From Cyclina sinensis (taxonomy: Eukaryota > Mollusca > Bivalvia > Venerida > Veneridae): a stretch of 64,000 bases of DNA. The notes beneath the pieces are model-generated. The model was not told the DNA's origin and ran no database searches. It was given only the letters and a program-made list of their open reading frames with translations. Numbering within the stretch: the stretch's first letter is position 1; every line of letters begins with the position of its first letter. The stretch is taken from the NCBI GenBank assembly GCA_012932295.1, contig JAAONU010000001.1, positions 61,630,927 through 61,694,926 on the forward strand. The letters are read 5' to 3'. Made by a program: the position numbers and the translations under genes. Positions 11,240-24,409 of this stretch are shown piece after piece.

Positions 11240-13105
11240 TCAAGCTCACTTTACCTGATATACCTTGTCTTAAAGTTCCTCCTCTGCCATTTTATTGTCA
11301 CTACAATATGCTTAGAACCATTTCAAGTATATCTTGTACCATTTAAATGTCATTAGGGTCTTCTAAGAAACCCTTAAATTTACCATGTACAATTTAAGTG
11401 TCACTATAGTCTGCTTAGAATTTGTTCATGTGCAGCCGTTACCATTTTACTCTAACTACAATTTTCTAAGAATCTTTTCAAGTTAACCTTTACCATCAGT
11501 CAGTCAATGTGCCATTTCATTGTCTTGACAACCTGCCATGGACCTCACCAAGTTCATTTCTGTACCATTTTACTCGACAGTCTGCTTAGAACCTCATCAA
11601 GTTCATTTCTGTACCGTTTTACTGTTTCGACAGTCTGTAAGTCAAATTCATTCTGTACCATAATTCGGTCGCTACAGTCTGCTTACCACCTCTTCAGTCT
11701 CATTATGTACTAATTTTGGGTCACTAAGAGCTTCATTAAATTCATTCTGTACCATTTTCTGTTACAACCTCTTCGATTTCATCCTGTATCATTATTCGGT
11801 TACTACAGTCTGCTAAGACCCTTTACAAAATTGTCCTGTACCATTATTCGGTCACTCTAAGAACCTCTCCAAGTTTTTTCTATACCATTATTCGGTGACG
11901 ACAGTCCGCTGAGAACCTTTTCAAGTCCGTCGTGTACCACTATTCGGTCATCCTGTACCATTATTCGGTCACTACAGTCTTCTCAAAACCTTTTCAAGTT
12001 TATACTGTACCAATATTCGGTTATAGCAGTCTGCAAATTACCTCTTCAAGTTAATTCTGTACGCTACAGGCTGCTAAGAACCTCTTCAAGTTCATCCCGT
12101 GCCATTATTTGTCGATTCACGTTGCAAAAATCATCTTCAACTTGTCCAATTATTAGGTCAAATCAGTTCTGCTTAGAACCTCTTCAAGTTCATCCTGTTC
12201 ATTTTACCGTCACGAAGGTATGATAAGAAGCTTTTCAAGTTTCCCTTGTACCATAATTCGGTCACTATAATCTGCTAAGAACCTCTTCAATTTCGTCCTT
12301 TACCTTTATTCGGTCACTACAGCCTGTTTAAAACCCTTTCAAGTTCTCCTGTACCATTATTCGGTCACTGTAATCTGCTAAGAACCTCTTCAAGCTCGTC
12401 CTGTACCTTTATTTGGTCACTACAGCCTGCATAGAACCCTTTCAAGTTCCCCGTGTACCATTATTCGGTTACTTTGGTCTGCGAAGAATCTCTTCAAGTT
12501 CGTCTTGTACCTTTATTCGGTCATTACAGCCTGCATAGAACCCTTTCAAGTTCCCCGTGTACCATTATTCGGTTACTTTGGTCTGCGAAGAATCTCTTCA
12601 TGTTCGTCCTGTACCTTTATTCGGTCACTACAGTCTGCTTAGAACACTTTCAAGTTCCCCGTGTACCATAATTCGGTCACTATGGTCTGCGTAGAACCTT
12701 TTCAAGTTCACCCTGTTCCAATTTACTGCTTTAGAGTCTGCTTAGAACCTTTCAAGTTTGCTCTGTACCATTACTCGGTCACTACAGTCTGCTAAGAATC
12801 TCTTCAAGTTCGTCCTGTACCCTTATTCGGTAACTGCTAAGAACCTATTTTAATTCATTCTGTACCATTATTCGGTCACTACAGTCTGCTTAGAATCTCT
12901 TCAAGTTCATTTTGTACTATAAATAAGTCACTACAGTCTGCTTGGAGCTTCATCAAGTTCATTCTGTACCATTATTCGGTCACTAAAGTCTGCTAAGAAC
13001 TTCTTAAAGTTCATTCTGTACCAATAATAGGTCACTAGAGTCTGTTTAGAACCTTTAAAAGTTCATTCTGTATCTTTTAAATGTCATTACAGTCTGCTTG
13101 AAGCC
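11240..13105. repeat. Minisatellite, unit about 52 bp, about 35 units
   Basis: Diverged tandem copies whose consensus is close to TCTGCTAAGAACCTCTTCAA, then GTTCATCCTGTACCATTATT, then CGGTCACTACAG (52 bp). Outer units are most diverged (11.24-11.5 kb), central units least. A higher-order period of 104 bp (two units) is visible: GGTTACTTTGGTCTGCGAAG occurs at about 12467 and again at about 12571. Open frames inside it (for example 12453-12671) are by-products of the repeat. Confidence 0.9.
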
Positions 13106-13109
13106 ATGA

Positions 13110-16100
13110 ACGTTATGAGCTATGTTTTTCTTACTCGAGAAGCAACGAGGGAGTAAAATACGCTAGGTCTGCCTATACAAAGTATTTGAAAGCTGATTGT
13201 TTATGATCTAAAACGTCGAAACCAACAACATCAGGGCAAATGTGTCTAGGATTACTCTTTACAGAACCAATATTTTTTAAATTAAAGAAATAAACCCAAG
13301 AGAAGTTGCTAATGCAACGGCAGTTAGGAAGCAAACAATTTTTCTGCACATTTCTTTGCCTTGAAGACTCGTTAAGTAAAATACCCTTCAGAATGTCTTC
13401 TACATGAATAAACTGAGTAATCAGAGTGAGGACTCTTTGGTTTAACTAGGGTTAGACTTGCCTAATAAATTTGCGCCGTTGTCTTGGAAATGACGAGTTT
13501 GATTTGACTGTATGTTTTTTTTCAGCAGAATGAGGTATTCACTAGACATTTCTTGGTGTGAAGCAAAATAATCAAAGAGAAATATTACCTTTTGGTATGA
13601 AAGTGCCTCGTGATAATAAAGAATTAATTGTCTGTGTACTTTGAAGTTGAAACATGCTGCAATTCGTTTTATAATAGACATTATATTCAACAATGCTACC
13701 ATCATGGTATTCACTTTGGTAAAGTTACTTGCACTTATTTCCTGATTTGTTTTTTAAGAATGCAATTTATAAAAATGGGCGTTGCTTTTTACTTACTGAA
13801 ACTGGATAAGGTCGCTTAGTAAACTTTAAGGTTGCATTATAAAAATTCGTATAAAACTGTAATTACGGGATCAAAATAAATTTTGAATAATGCGCTTGAA
13901 ATTGATTACATAAAGTTAATTTTGCCATAATGTTTAAAATCTACTATCAGTAGTTCGTGGCATCACAGGAAAAGTAACAGTTCAAACCGTTCACCCTCCT
14001 CAGATCTGAATTGATGATGTAAATGTAAAAACAGTTCAAATTTGAAAAGCTAAAAACCTCCTTGGTAAAAGATTTTAAGGTATCTAAATTGTGTTGTTGA
14101 CGAAATCACGTCTAGATCAATATTTTTCTAACAGACAAGATTGTGAGTTCATGACAATTTTTACTCTTAATTGTCTAAAATAAAGGCCAAGTTACATACC
14201 GCCAACTAACAGTAATTTCTGTAACAAAATGGATCATACGTAACAAGCTCTGACATCTTCAGTCAGTATTGTCCACTATTTTGACAAATAACACGCTACG
14301 AAAATGTTACAATAACAACCATTATTGAGACTGATGAGTACTCTCCAAATCCTGTGCTAAGGACTTATTGCTAACATATATTTATGATATATTTACCCGG
14401 ATAAATGTTATATATGGATAGGTTAGGTTAATATATTTCTGGGAAACGTACTGTATTTCTTCTAATTAAAGTAATGATTTGTACCATTTTTACCTAACCA
14501 TTTTATAATTTCAAATTTAAATCTGTTATTATAAAAAACGGATTAAGATAAAGAAAATAAACCAGAAATGCATGTGAAAAAAGTAATATTATTTATCTCT
14601 GATTTGCAGATTATATAAAACTGCAATAACATTATATAAAACTGCAGTAACATCGTGAACCAGAAAATGCAATTCAAAATGACAAGTTGAAACACCTAAT
14701 GGGGCTATTTAAAATAATAATAATAACCGGTTTCTCGTTGCCATCCCTTTTTATATTTCACTGTCATTTAACACCACATAAATGCATTAAATTCCGTAAG
14801 TAATACAAAAAGATCGTGCACCAATCTGAATAAAAAGGCATATTAAAGCGTTTTAATAAGTTATTTTTTGATCACATTACATAAAACGCGACGATAATAA
14901 CAATGCAAATATTACCATTTCCATATTTAATACCTGCTTAATTCTTTGATTTTTTTTAAAAATGTTTTTTATCTTTTATATATTGGAAATATTTTCCAAG
15001 ATATGTTTTGCCTCTTTAACATAACTATAAGGTATATTTTTTTTGCAAGAAAGTACAAGCTGTCCTATTTATTAGATGAACATTTTGATAAAGACAGAAT
15101 GTGGAGACAGTGAAACGAGGTCAGATTTATGGCAATAAAACTAATTTCATTAGAAGTTAAACATTTCTCTGAATGAATACCCTGATTTAAAGATTATGGA
15201 TTGTCTTACGATTTGTTGTTAAATATTGACAGCCAAGACCTCACATGTGTAAAACATCTCAAATTTATCTAAATCGTCACAAATAACGGCGGCGAGGAGA
15301 CGCTCGGTCTGCATACATTAATGCCCTCTATTCTCGTAAATTACTAATATTTTGATGAAATAAAATGTTTTATCAGAGTTAAGAGCTTTTAGTTTTTACA
15401 ACTGGTTCGTTTGACCTTCCAGATTTGAGCCGCCAGCTTAGGAATTAATAACAAGACGTGACGAACTAAACCACTAAATCGAGAACTCTCGACTTTGCCG
15501 GCGTACTGTTGAGCTTGATTTGTTGGACTAGATTGTTTTGTTCGTCATTAGTTTATGAACACTTCCGCTAGATGTTTGTTTGTATGAAACAAAGTATCTA
15601 GAGTACAAAATATTTAAGGGAAGACTAGAACTTGCTCAAGCGATGTCTTGCTAAAAGTTTCCTTGAACCTCATTATAGCGGAATGTTCTTCCTCACATGA
15701 CAGACTTTCTTTCTATTGTGATTACAAGCATATATTAACATAACGGCAAAAATAATATTGCGAAATAACTTTATGGAACGAATTGATTATTAATATTTAC
15801 TTTCATTTTCTAAATTTGTTAAAATATAGTTGTTCTGTTTCAAATAGGCGTATTCTATGTCTGTTATATCTGATAAATATATATATTTGTTTGATTGTTA
15901 ATTCTGTTCGTCTACGTTTGATTAAACTGTGTTCTTTGCTGTTTTTAACAGCCCCATTGTAGCATAGTCAGGTGTTAGTTTACTGCTTACGTTTATGTGC
16001 GTGTAAAATTCTAATACACTATGAGGAGCTTAGCTCATAAAAATGAAATATTGCAATTCCAGCAGACACTTTCATGTTGTTATAGACAGATTTCATGTTA

Positions 16101-17565
16101 TTTAGATGTTCTGCAATAAATAAGGTATATAAAGCATACAATACATTGAGAACAAGTAAGATGACAGTTTTATTTGTACAATGACAGCGTAAGTGTTGAA
16201 GGTATTTTATATCTTACTTAAAGAATCAAGAAGCATTGACCACATCGAGGCAATTGAAGTAGAGTTGTTTATGTGTTATTTTAGTTTCACAAACATCCAA
16301 ACAATGAAGACAAGGTCTTAATTTTGACTTGAGAGAGTTTCTTATTATTTTTTCGATATTAAATTTGCTATTTTGTTTCATAAGTTGTAACATTAACTCG
16401 AAATTAGGTAACGAACATAATTCCTATATCTACAAAGAAGCTTATTTTAATACTTTCTGTGTTATTATGTTGTGTAGGGGTTAAAAGAGAAAATAAAACA
16501 AAAAAGAAGATAAAATAATGTGTCAAAACTTCCATGATGTCAACGACTATAGCTAAAGATAAATAGCCTTATGTGGGTTGGTATTGTAGAGTACCTTAAG
16601 TGCTTCTTGCTTCAGTAAGAACAAAAGCTAATTTGTTGCATATTTTTACGTTCCTAAAGGGGAAGAACTGTTGTAGCACGATAAGTTTAGATACTACTGT
16701 CTTAAACTTTATGTTCGTTGTTTTCTTTATTTGCTATAAATTACCGATTAATTAATTATGGTATAATGAATTAGAGAATTGACGTTGATAGTAATTCTTC
16801 AGAAAATGTCAATTTCAGCGCAATTTTACACTTTCAACCATAATTGTGACGTTATCTGTTATCTTTTGTAATGCCAAACAAATCAGTCGAAACATAATGG
16901 AAAGGAATCTAAATAGCCAGAGTTGAAATGTTTATGATCTATTTTCTGACACGCACTGACGAAGATTTTTGATGCGATGACGATATACTTCAGTCACTTT
17001 TTGTTAACGGACCGATTTGTATGCTAATGTCGTGAATGACGTTCAGCGCTGGTACAAATTGTGTTTAAAGAATGTACTTTGGAGGAATATCTCGTTATTG
17101 TAACTTATTGACACTTGTAAGACGCTGTGAATGATTTCCTAAGCCCAATTGACTTGCATTATGAATACTTCGTTTTTATGACAATATCATTTGAATAAAG
17201 TTTATTTGATATATACAATTGATCCACAGTTTCTACAAGGCCGCACTTAGTTACTGCCTGTAAACAGTATTAAGTTAAGTCAGATTTCGACAAATAGCTA
17301 AACAAAATATATGCAAGAACTATCTAGTGAATTTAAGGTTTAAGATATTGTTTGCCTAATATACATTTCAGCCGAATAATAATTTAAATAATATTTATTA
17401 TAACTGTTATAATTAAAAGCTACAGAATGGAAAATCTTAACATTCAGATGAACTTTGCAGACGAGATGCTCATGAATGAGAATTATGCAAACTGAATATA
17501 GCTTTTTGGTTTGCATATAACATCAAATTTGCACATATTCTATATTAGGCACGCAGTTGAGAAGT
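13110..17565. other. Intergenic DNA
   Basis: No gene supported. It contains short direct duplications (a 21-bp TTATATAAAACTGCARTAACA pair near 14612-14653) and a small GC-richer patch near 15285-15320 with no open frame of note. The frames at 13442-13714 and 13628-13819 overlap on opposite strands and show no family resemblance. Confidence 0.5.
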
Positions 17566-17569
17566 AACA

Positions 17570-20150
17570 AATGAGATTTGTCGAAGAAAATATTCCTTTT
17601 GTACGTACGGACGAATATTTTACCTGTATATTAAAGCTTGGCAATGTGCCAATAATTGTTATAATTTTAGAAAAAAAGAAAGCTTTATCTTAAATGTTAG
17701 TCGTTTTTTTCACGTTACACAGAGTTTCTTAAATGCAATACAATATACGAAGTACAATGACTTTTGTGCAATATGGAAAGGGTAATAGTGAGATGCAGGA
17801 TCTAGAAGCATGTTTAGGGGCATACAGGTAGTATGTGTTCTTTTATTCAAATTAAAAAAACAGTTAAACCAAGGATATTCTCTCATGTAGAAAACACTTT
17901 GATGGATTTTGTTGTAGTAACGTTTTGTTCGTGAAACTATTGCGGTTCTTAGCAATGGTCGCTTTTTCAATTTTTGTCCCCTAAACCTCGTCTTCTATTC
18001 TTGGATGAAATAAAGAAAATATCTTATTACACTGTTGTCTGGTAGGAATTACATTGTATTCAATAGTCTAAGAATATCTGTACGTTTAATCAATCTGATT
18101 AAGAATATTTGAAGCAAGGACGCTTCTCGATGTTTTAATTTTGCTTAATACCTTAGCGATTTCCTTGCCTTATGCTTATTGTTTGATCTTCTTACCTAAT
18201 GCCTTGTCTCAGGTGAACTAAATGTTAACAAATTAGCAGTCAGCAGTTTCATCCAAATTATTTTCTGACTTGAAGTAGAACTGTTTGCGATGGGGGCGAT
18301 GAATATATCGGTGGAATTTCATGGTGAATACTTTGCTTTCAGTTTCAGCATTTTAAACGATGGACGCGACATTGTTAATCAAGTGATTTTCACGTTTGAA
18401 AAGCCAGTGGAAATGGATGTATTTATTCCATTTCTGGAATAACTTATTCTAAAACATTTGAGTTATAAAATGCTTTTATCACGTTACAGACTGTTTTAAC
18501 AACGAAAGCTTAAACTCAACTATAGAACATTGTATTTGTGCCATGTATTTTTTATTTTCTTTGAATCAAAGTCATCTTGACTTCTTGTAATTTTGCAGAC
18601 TGAACGTTTTTCGTTACCATGACCCGACTTTAATTTGTCGTATAAATCGTTCTTGAGTAAGGTTTTCATAGCACCCATAACAAATTATTTAAAATCAAAA
18701 TAGACAGAGATATTGCGTCAAACAAATTTTAAATATTTCCATTTTCATTATTACTGAGTGATAAGTCTTGAAATTTTCATGAGCATCATTTAACGAAAGA
18801 ATCATATTAATATTTTATGAAGTATTCTATTTAAAAAAGAGTTAATGCTTCGTCATTTTAAGATTTCTCGTAAGTTATTATTTCACTTAATTGAGTTTGT
18901 ACTACACACGAGGTTTGTTTTCTTTTGAGACAAGATATTGAAGATGAATAGGAAACAGTCAAAAAATGAGAGACTGAGAAGTTTAATTCTCTAGACAGAC
19001 AACGGAATCGATTAACTGTTCACGACAGAATATTTCTTCACGAACCACCGAAGCAAGAACTCGTCTTAGGTCCAACAAAACTACTGTTTGTATTGTTTGT
19101 ATATATGAACACTGACTAGAAGCTTTCCTCTAGTAATTTTTTCTATGGAAATTTAATCGATCAAAAAGAAGAAGAAGAAGCAGAAACAAACAATTAATTA
19201 TTCTCGAAATTCCTTTTAATGTTCCTAATTATTTTCCTTTGTGGTAAATAAATACTATTACACTGAAAAGATTTGAATTTTTAGTTAAGTTTACAGTTTG
19301 AGCTTTTCAGAGCCTTAAGATATAACTTATAGACCTTTGTAAACAGCACCAGCTTTTACATTGTAAAGACATGCATCTGAAACAGATGAAATGTAACTAA
19401 TATCATAGTCTCTTTATATGTACAAACGACTGACCGATTATAGTAAAGTTCTAAATTGTAGAAAAGACGTGACTTTGAATTTCATTATTTATATTCAATT
19501 CAAAATGAACGTCTGATAAAAAAAAGTGTCTTCTAATGCCCTGATATCTTTTCTTGTCGTTCAGCTGAATTTTTTAAACATTATAAAATTATTACTTCCG
19601 AAAACACACAGGTGCATATCCTGTTCGAAACACACACACACACGCACGCACACACGCACACACACACACGCACACACACTAAAACGTGTTTTTTCAAAAT
19701 ACGTAGGTTACTCTTACCACATCAATAAAACATTGAAATGAAGTGCTTTGTTTCGAGCGATGTTTTAAGGGAAACCCAAAAATTAAATTGATTTTCATAA
19801 AAATGTGTCCAAACAGGACTTACTCAAATTTCACTTTAACCCTTTTAATCAATTTTACAAAACGCTTTACCTTCCACTCATGAAGTCTTGTTAAAAGGAG
19901 ATCTTTTGGCAAAAAGAGCCTTTTATTCATATGTGTAGTTGTTGTGCATTTTCTCTGTTTACAGCTTTCACCTTTGGTGATTCATGTTCAACCTATAGAT
20001 TATCATTTTACCTTCTCATATCAAGTCTTTTTAGTGTTACTTTTGTTAGTCTTACTTGTAGTAAAATCAGTTCGATAATAAATTGAATATTGGTCGCTTA
20101 TCAATTAACCAGCAGCTTCACATTTCAGAAAGATCACAACAGGTTTAGGT
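17570..20150. other. Non-coding flank upstream of P450 copy A
   Basis: No gene seen; collinear with 27683-31380 of unit B. The short frames here are not preserved in B, which argues that they are not coding. A (CA)n microsatellite is inside. Confidence 0.5.
19629..19679. repeat. (CA)n microsatellite
   Basis: Run of CA with some CG interruptions. The matching position in unit B (about 31070) has only a short CA remnant. Confidence 0.9.
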
Positions 20151-20154
20151 AACG

Positions 20155-20160
20155 CACGTG
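20155..20160. promoter_or_regulatory. Conserved CACGTG box upstream of P450 copy A
   Basis: Lies within GTAACGCACGTGTAGG, which is identical in unit B (CACGTG at 31387-31392). Conservation between otherwise drifting copies suggests an ancestral promoter element such as an E-box. Function is inferred. Confidence 0.35.
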
Positions 20161-20413
20161 TAGGTACCTGTCCTCAGGCTGTTAAATGCAAATAAGCTCT
20201 GTTAATGTGGGTTGTCACGTGTCTCTATGCTAATCTTATTTCATCAGAAACATAACAAATGTCAAATATTGTTTATAAATTTAAATGGTCGTTAGAGGAA
20301 TAGTTGTAGCGCACTTTAAATCGACATCTACATTCTGTATTTGTAGTTTATTTCATCTTGGCAAGGAAAATAAGGAAAACCGGATTTTAAACTCGTATCA
20401 GCCGATTCAGCTG

Positions 20414-20420
20414 TATATAG
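20414..20420 (+). promoter_or_regulatory. Possible TATA element of P450 copy A
   Basis: CTGTATATAG is kept in unit B (TATATAG at 31625-31631), about 120-130 bp before the start codon of each copy. Confidence 0.35.
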
Positions 20421-20449
20421 CTTTTATATGTGTACTTTGTTTTTGCTTA

Positions 20450-21660
20450 ACGAAATTTATCATAACATGTATTTTTGTTATAGGTTGTAAGCCAACTTCT
20501 ATAAAAGCAAATATATGTTTAACATGCAAATATGCTCGAAATTTCTACTGCAAGCGTTTTGGTTTTGACATTTATTATGTCTCCCCCCATAAATGGGGGA
20601 GACATATTGTTTTTCCCCTGGTTGTCCGTCCGTCCGTCTGTCCGTCACAAAATCGTGTCCGCTCTGTATCTTCCAAAGCCCTTGAAGGATTTTTATGAAA
20701 CTTGGGTCAGATGTTCACTTCATCAAGGCGACGTGCAGAACCCACTTTGCGGGTGTGGTGTCTCAAGATCAAGGTCACACTTGGAGGTTAAGTGTCAAAT
20801 GCAACAAAATCGTGTCCGCTCTGTATCTTCAAAAGTCCTTAAAGGATTTTTATGAAACTTGGGTCAGATGTTCACCTCATCAAGGCGACGTGCAGAACCC
20901 ACTTTGCGGGTGTGGTGTCTCAAGGTCAAGGTCACACTTGGAGGTTAAATGTCAAATGCCACAAAATCGTGTCCGCTCTGTATCTTCAAAAGCCCTTGAA
21001 GGATTTTTATGAAACTTGGGTCAGATGTTCACCTCATCGGGGGAGACATATTGTTTTTCCCCCGGTTGTCTGTCCATCCGTCTGTCAGTCACAAAATCGT
21101 GTCCGCTCTGTATCTACCAAAGCCCTTGAAGGATTTTTATGAAACTTGGGTCAGATGTTCATCTCATCAAGGCGACATGCAGAACCCACTTTGCAGGTGT
21201 GGTGTCTCAAGGTCAAGGTCACACTTGGAGGTTAAATGTCAAATGCCACAAAATCATGTCCGCTCTGTATCTTCAAAAGCCCTTGAAGGATTTTTATGAA
21301 ACTTGGGTCAGATGTTCACCTCATCAAGGCGACATGCAGAACCCACTTTGCGGGTGTGGTGTCTGAAGGTCAAGGTCACACTTAGAGGTTAAATGTCAAA
21401 TTTTACAATCGTCTGATTCAATACTGCCTGCAGCAACTGGCTAGGGGGAGACATATGTTTTTGTTCAATCAAAAACCATTTCTAGTTATAAATGTTCTGG
21501 GTTTTCACTAACGAAATTTATCATAACATGTATTTTTGCTATAGGTTGTAAGCCAACTTCTATAAAAGCAAATATATGTTTAACATGCAAATATGCTCGA
21601 AATTTCTACTGCAAGCGTTTTGGTTTTAACATTTATTATAAATGTTCTGGTTTTTCACTA
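20450..21660 (+). repeat. 150-bp tandem duplication of the P450 start region, split by an inserted element
   Basis: Unit 1 is 20450-20578 plus 21490-21510; unit 2 is 21511-21660. They differ at only a few bases, so the event is recent. Each unit carries the end of the 5' untranslated region and the first 22-23 codons (ATG at 20532 and 21593). The 911-bp element sits inside unit 1. Confidence 0.85.
20579..21489 (+). mobile_element. Tandem-repeat element with hairpin head (pearl-like), in P450 copy A
   Basis: Starts with the hairpin GTCTCCCCC-CATAAAT-GGGGGAGAC, then a TGTTTTTCCCC stretch and a (TCCG)n tract, then diverged units of 157 bp (containing GTGTCCGCTCTGTATCTTC and GGTCAAGGTCACACTTGGAG). 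A second internal head lies at about 21038-21090, and a tail ends in AACCATTTCTAG. It interrupts the first P450 exon after codon 15-16 of unit 1. The flank TTAT (20575-20578 and 21486-21489) is a possible 4-bp target duplication. Open frames across it are repeat-derived. The architecture resembles the pearl family described from bivalves; family assignment is by appearance only. Confidence 0.75.
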
Positions 21661-23267
21661 CCTCGAATTTGGCAGACAGAAAAAATATCCAAAAGGAGCT
21701 GCTGGAATTCCTTTTTTTGGACACCTAATGTTTTTCGGGAGTTACCCACCTACCACATTTTGGCAATGGAGACTGACTGAGATGTACGGAGACGTATTCT
21801 CTATTCGGATAGGACCCTGGAGAACGATTGTCGTAAATGGATACACAGCAATCAAAGAAGCTGCTGAGAAGCCTGACGATGCCTTCTCAGGTCGACCTAA
21901 TTTTACGAAACTGAAAGTCTTGCAGAAAGTGTGCGGCGAAACGTCCCTTTCCTTTGGACCGTATAGTGAATCTTATTTGCAACATCGAAAGATAGCTATT
22001 ACTGTTCTTCGGATCTTCACGAAACAACGATGCGAATTCATTGAAAACCTTATCATAGAAGAAGCCGAGAAACTCGTTGAAATTATATTGAAGGAATCAA
22101 ATAATAAACCAGTCGATTTAAGGTCTGCTGTTCAATATGCCGCTGGTAGTGTGATTAACCAAAGTCTGATCGGACAATGATTGGATATCAAAAGACAGCT
22201 AGACAAAATGGTTGAAAATTCAAACAAGATTATTAAGTTCACAGGAAGTGGAAACCCTTGTGACGTCATGCCGTGGTTACAGTACGTTATGCCATGGAGA
22301 ATTGCATCCTTTAAAAGTATGTAGATGCAAAGTCATTCAATATCGAAGAAGCGAGTTAAAGACCAACTACAAACATTTTCTGTCAGTAATATTAGGGATG
22401 TCACTGGTGCCTTTTTAGGGGCTGATGTAGCACCATTGTTTGAATTTCCGATTACAATGCCTAGGCTCATGGTTTTGAGCATAAAATGAAATACTCAGCT
22501 AACCATGAGCAATGAAATAGCACCATGGCTTAAGATTTTGATTACATTGAGTCATTGAGAGTTAAAATTATATACCAATTCCATCAACGCACAGAAATAT
22601 TTTATGCATGGCCTACTATATATTCTTATTTCGTCAGGCAGGTCAACAATTATAAACACTGCAGAAGATCTTGAGGCAGCTGGATTCAGCGCTACCAACA
22701 AGACGCTACATTGGATCATTTTGTACATGGCTATATATCCGGAAGTGCAGAAACGAGTTTTTACGTACGAAATTTATGACGCCATCGGAAGTGGATACAG
22801 AGTCCGACTTAAAAACAAATCACGCTTTGTCTACACAGAAGCGACAATCTTTGAAGTTATGCATTTATCTGCAATTGCACCGTTTGCTCTGCCTAGACTC
22901 ACCACTAAGGACACAGTTTTAGACGGGTATGATATTGACAAGGGTACTGTTGCGCTTTATAATCTTCATTCGGTTTCGTTTGACAAGGGTTATTGGGGTG
23001 ATCCGCAGAATATTCTACCTGAACGCCTGATTGACAACAACAGTGAACTGGACAGGGCAAAATGCAACTATATCTTATCATTTGGACTTGGCAGAAGACG
23101 ATGTGTTGGTGATTTGTTTTCAAAGATGGAACTATTTCTTCTCTTTTACAATGTTATAAGACGGTGCAAGTTTTCAAAGCAAAAACGACTAATCAAACGC
23201 CTTATCCTAGACTTGTTTTGTTTATTCACCCAAACCGTTTCGTGTTGTGGTCAAAGGAAAGTAATAA
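21593..23267 (+). pseudogene. Cytochrome P450 (CYP2-like clan) pseudogene, copy A
   Basis: Remains of an ER-membrane haem monooxygenase. Exon 1 (21593 to about 22432) gives an N-terminal hydrophobic anchor, the proline-rich hinge KYPKGAAGIPFFGHL, and a helix-C region. Exon 2 (22642-23267) gives the I-helix AGFSATNKT, the meander region (PERL), and the haem-binding loop FGLGRRRCVGD with Cys at 23102-23104. Lesions: TGA at 22178-22180 (Arg codon AGA in copy B); TAG at 22322-22324 (Leu codon TTG in B); loss of the end of exon 1 with its splice donor and the first part of the intron (compare 32577-32740 of B); His instead of Arg in the K-helix ExxR motif (CAT at 22862-22864); and a small deletion with frameshift after about 23175. 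The start region is also duplicated and interrupted upstream. Non-functional as a P450 beyond reasonable doubt. Confidence 0.9.
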
Positions 23268-24185
23268 GGGATTATTGTCATTTTTTGAAAGCAGTCATAT
23301 GGTTTCAGAGTTAAATAGATATTGTTGTGTAAATAATGTACACGTCGTCTATATATAAAGATTAACAGTGGTAATCAGACGTAAGATATTATAAAGCCGT
23401 ATTTTAAGGATTGTTGAGGTATTTTTATAACTTTATATTCAGAACTTATTTTTATTCTAGTTTATATTTCAGTTTCAGTAAACCTTAAATGTTTCTTTTA
23501 ATCTATCTTTTTGCTGGAATAACCAAGCTACAGCATTTATAGTACTTTTATAATGCTTGCAGTCAATGCTTTGTATAAAATTGTCAACTTTTTTTGCAGC
23601 CTTTGCTGTTATATTAAATGTAAGCAGTAGTATTATTTCAGTCGTTATAAACGAAAAAAACTTTCATTAGAAAAGAGAGAGAGAGAGAAAAAAAAAACAA
23701 TAAAGAAAAGAAAAAAATCCGAAAACGAATATGTGAAGATATTGTTACTGTTTCGCTTATTTAAGTTGAAGATTATTGATTTATTGAAGCTGTATATTTT
23801 AAACATTTTTTAGAAAAGGGTAAAAGGTTAGTTTTCTTAGTTTGAAGTTAAGATACTAGGTTAGTTTTGTTGCTAAACGCGCGAAACCTAGACTTTAAAA
23901 ACTAATTATTGTTGATGAAATTGTTGCTTTTATCCATGATAAATACTTTTTTTGTACCTCTTTTGGTGTATAGTATTATTTTCTTGTATATAGTACATTT
24001 TATCTGGTTCAGAATGTTTAAACTTCAAATGTCAACCAATTTAGAGGGGTCGATCTTTGTGTTTGTTCTCTTTAGAGATCTCGTGAAGATTGGTTCAAAA
24101 ACATAAATCTCCCTTGCAGCCCAATCGCAAAACATTTTCGCGTGTAAGAATGTAAAAAGAAACATACACAGTTTAAAATTTCAAA
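23268..24185. other. Tail-to-tail intergenic spacer, unit A
   Basis: 3' flank of the P450 pseudogene, collinear with 33715-34545 of unit B. No gene. Contains a GA-rich and poly-A stretch near 23665-23720. Confidence 0.55.
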
Positions 24186-24189
24186 ATAT

Positions 24190-24195
24190 TTTATT
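24190..24195 (-). terminator. Poly(A) signal of the small secreted-protein gene, copy A
   Basis: AATAAA on the minus strand, 215 bp past the stop codon, and present at the matching place in copy B (34550-34555). Confidence 0.55.
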
Positions 24196-24409
24196 ACACA
24201 TAATTTAAAACAACAACAACAAACAAATGATTGCATAATCCAGGCGTATGGGCAAATATGTAGGATAGATGTCGTTATGTAGTTGTGGACTTCTGTGTGC
24301 AGTTTGTTATAAAAAGCAATTTGAAAAACAAAAACGATAAACTTTTCAATCCGTTGTCTTTTTCACAATAGTTTGTGTTCACCTGAGAATTGTTTCGCTC
24401 GTGTCCTTG

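Noticed and set aside
11240..13105. CRISPR-like array
   Set aside because: Whole 52-bp units repeat with gradual divergence and no unique spacers, in animal DNA. It is a minisatellite.
20285..21366. Series of overlapping open frames with repeated residues (MKLGSDVH..., VRSVSSKALEGFL)
   Set aside because: They follow the 157-bp repeat unit of the inserted element. The unit length leaves a remainder of one on division by three, so the frame shifts from unit to unit, and no domain is present.
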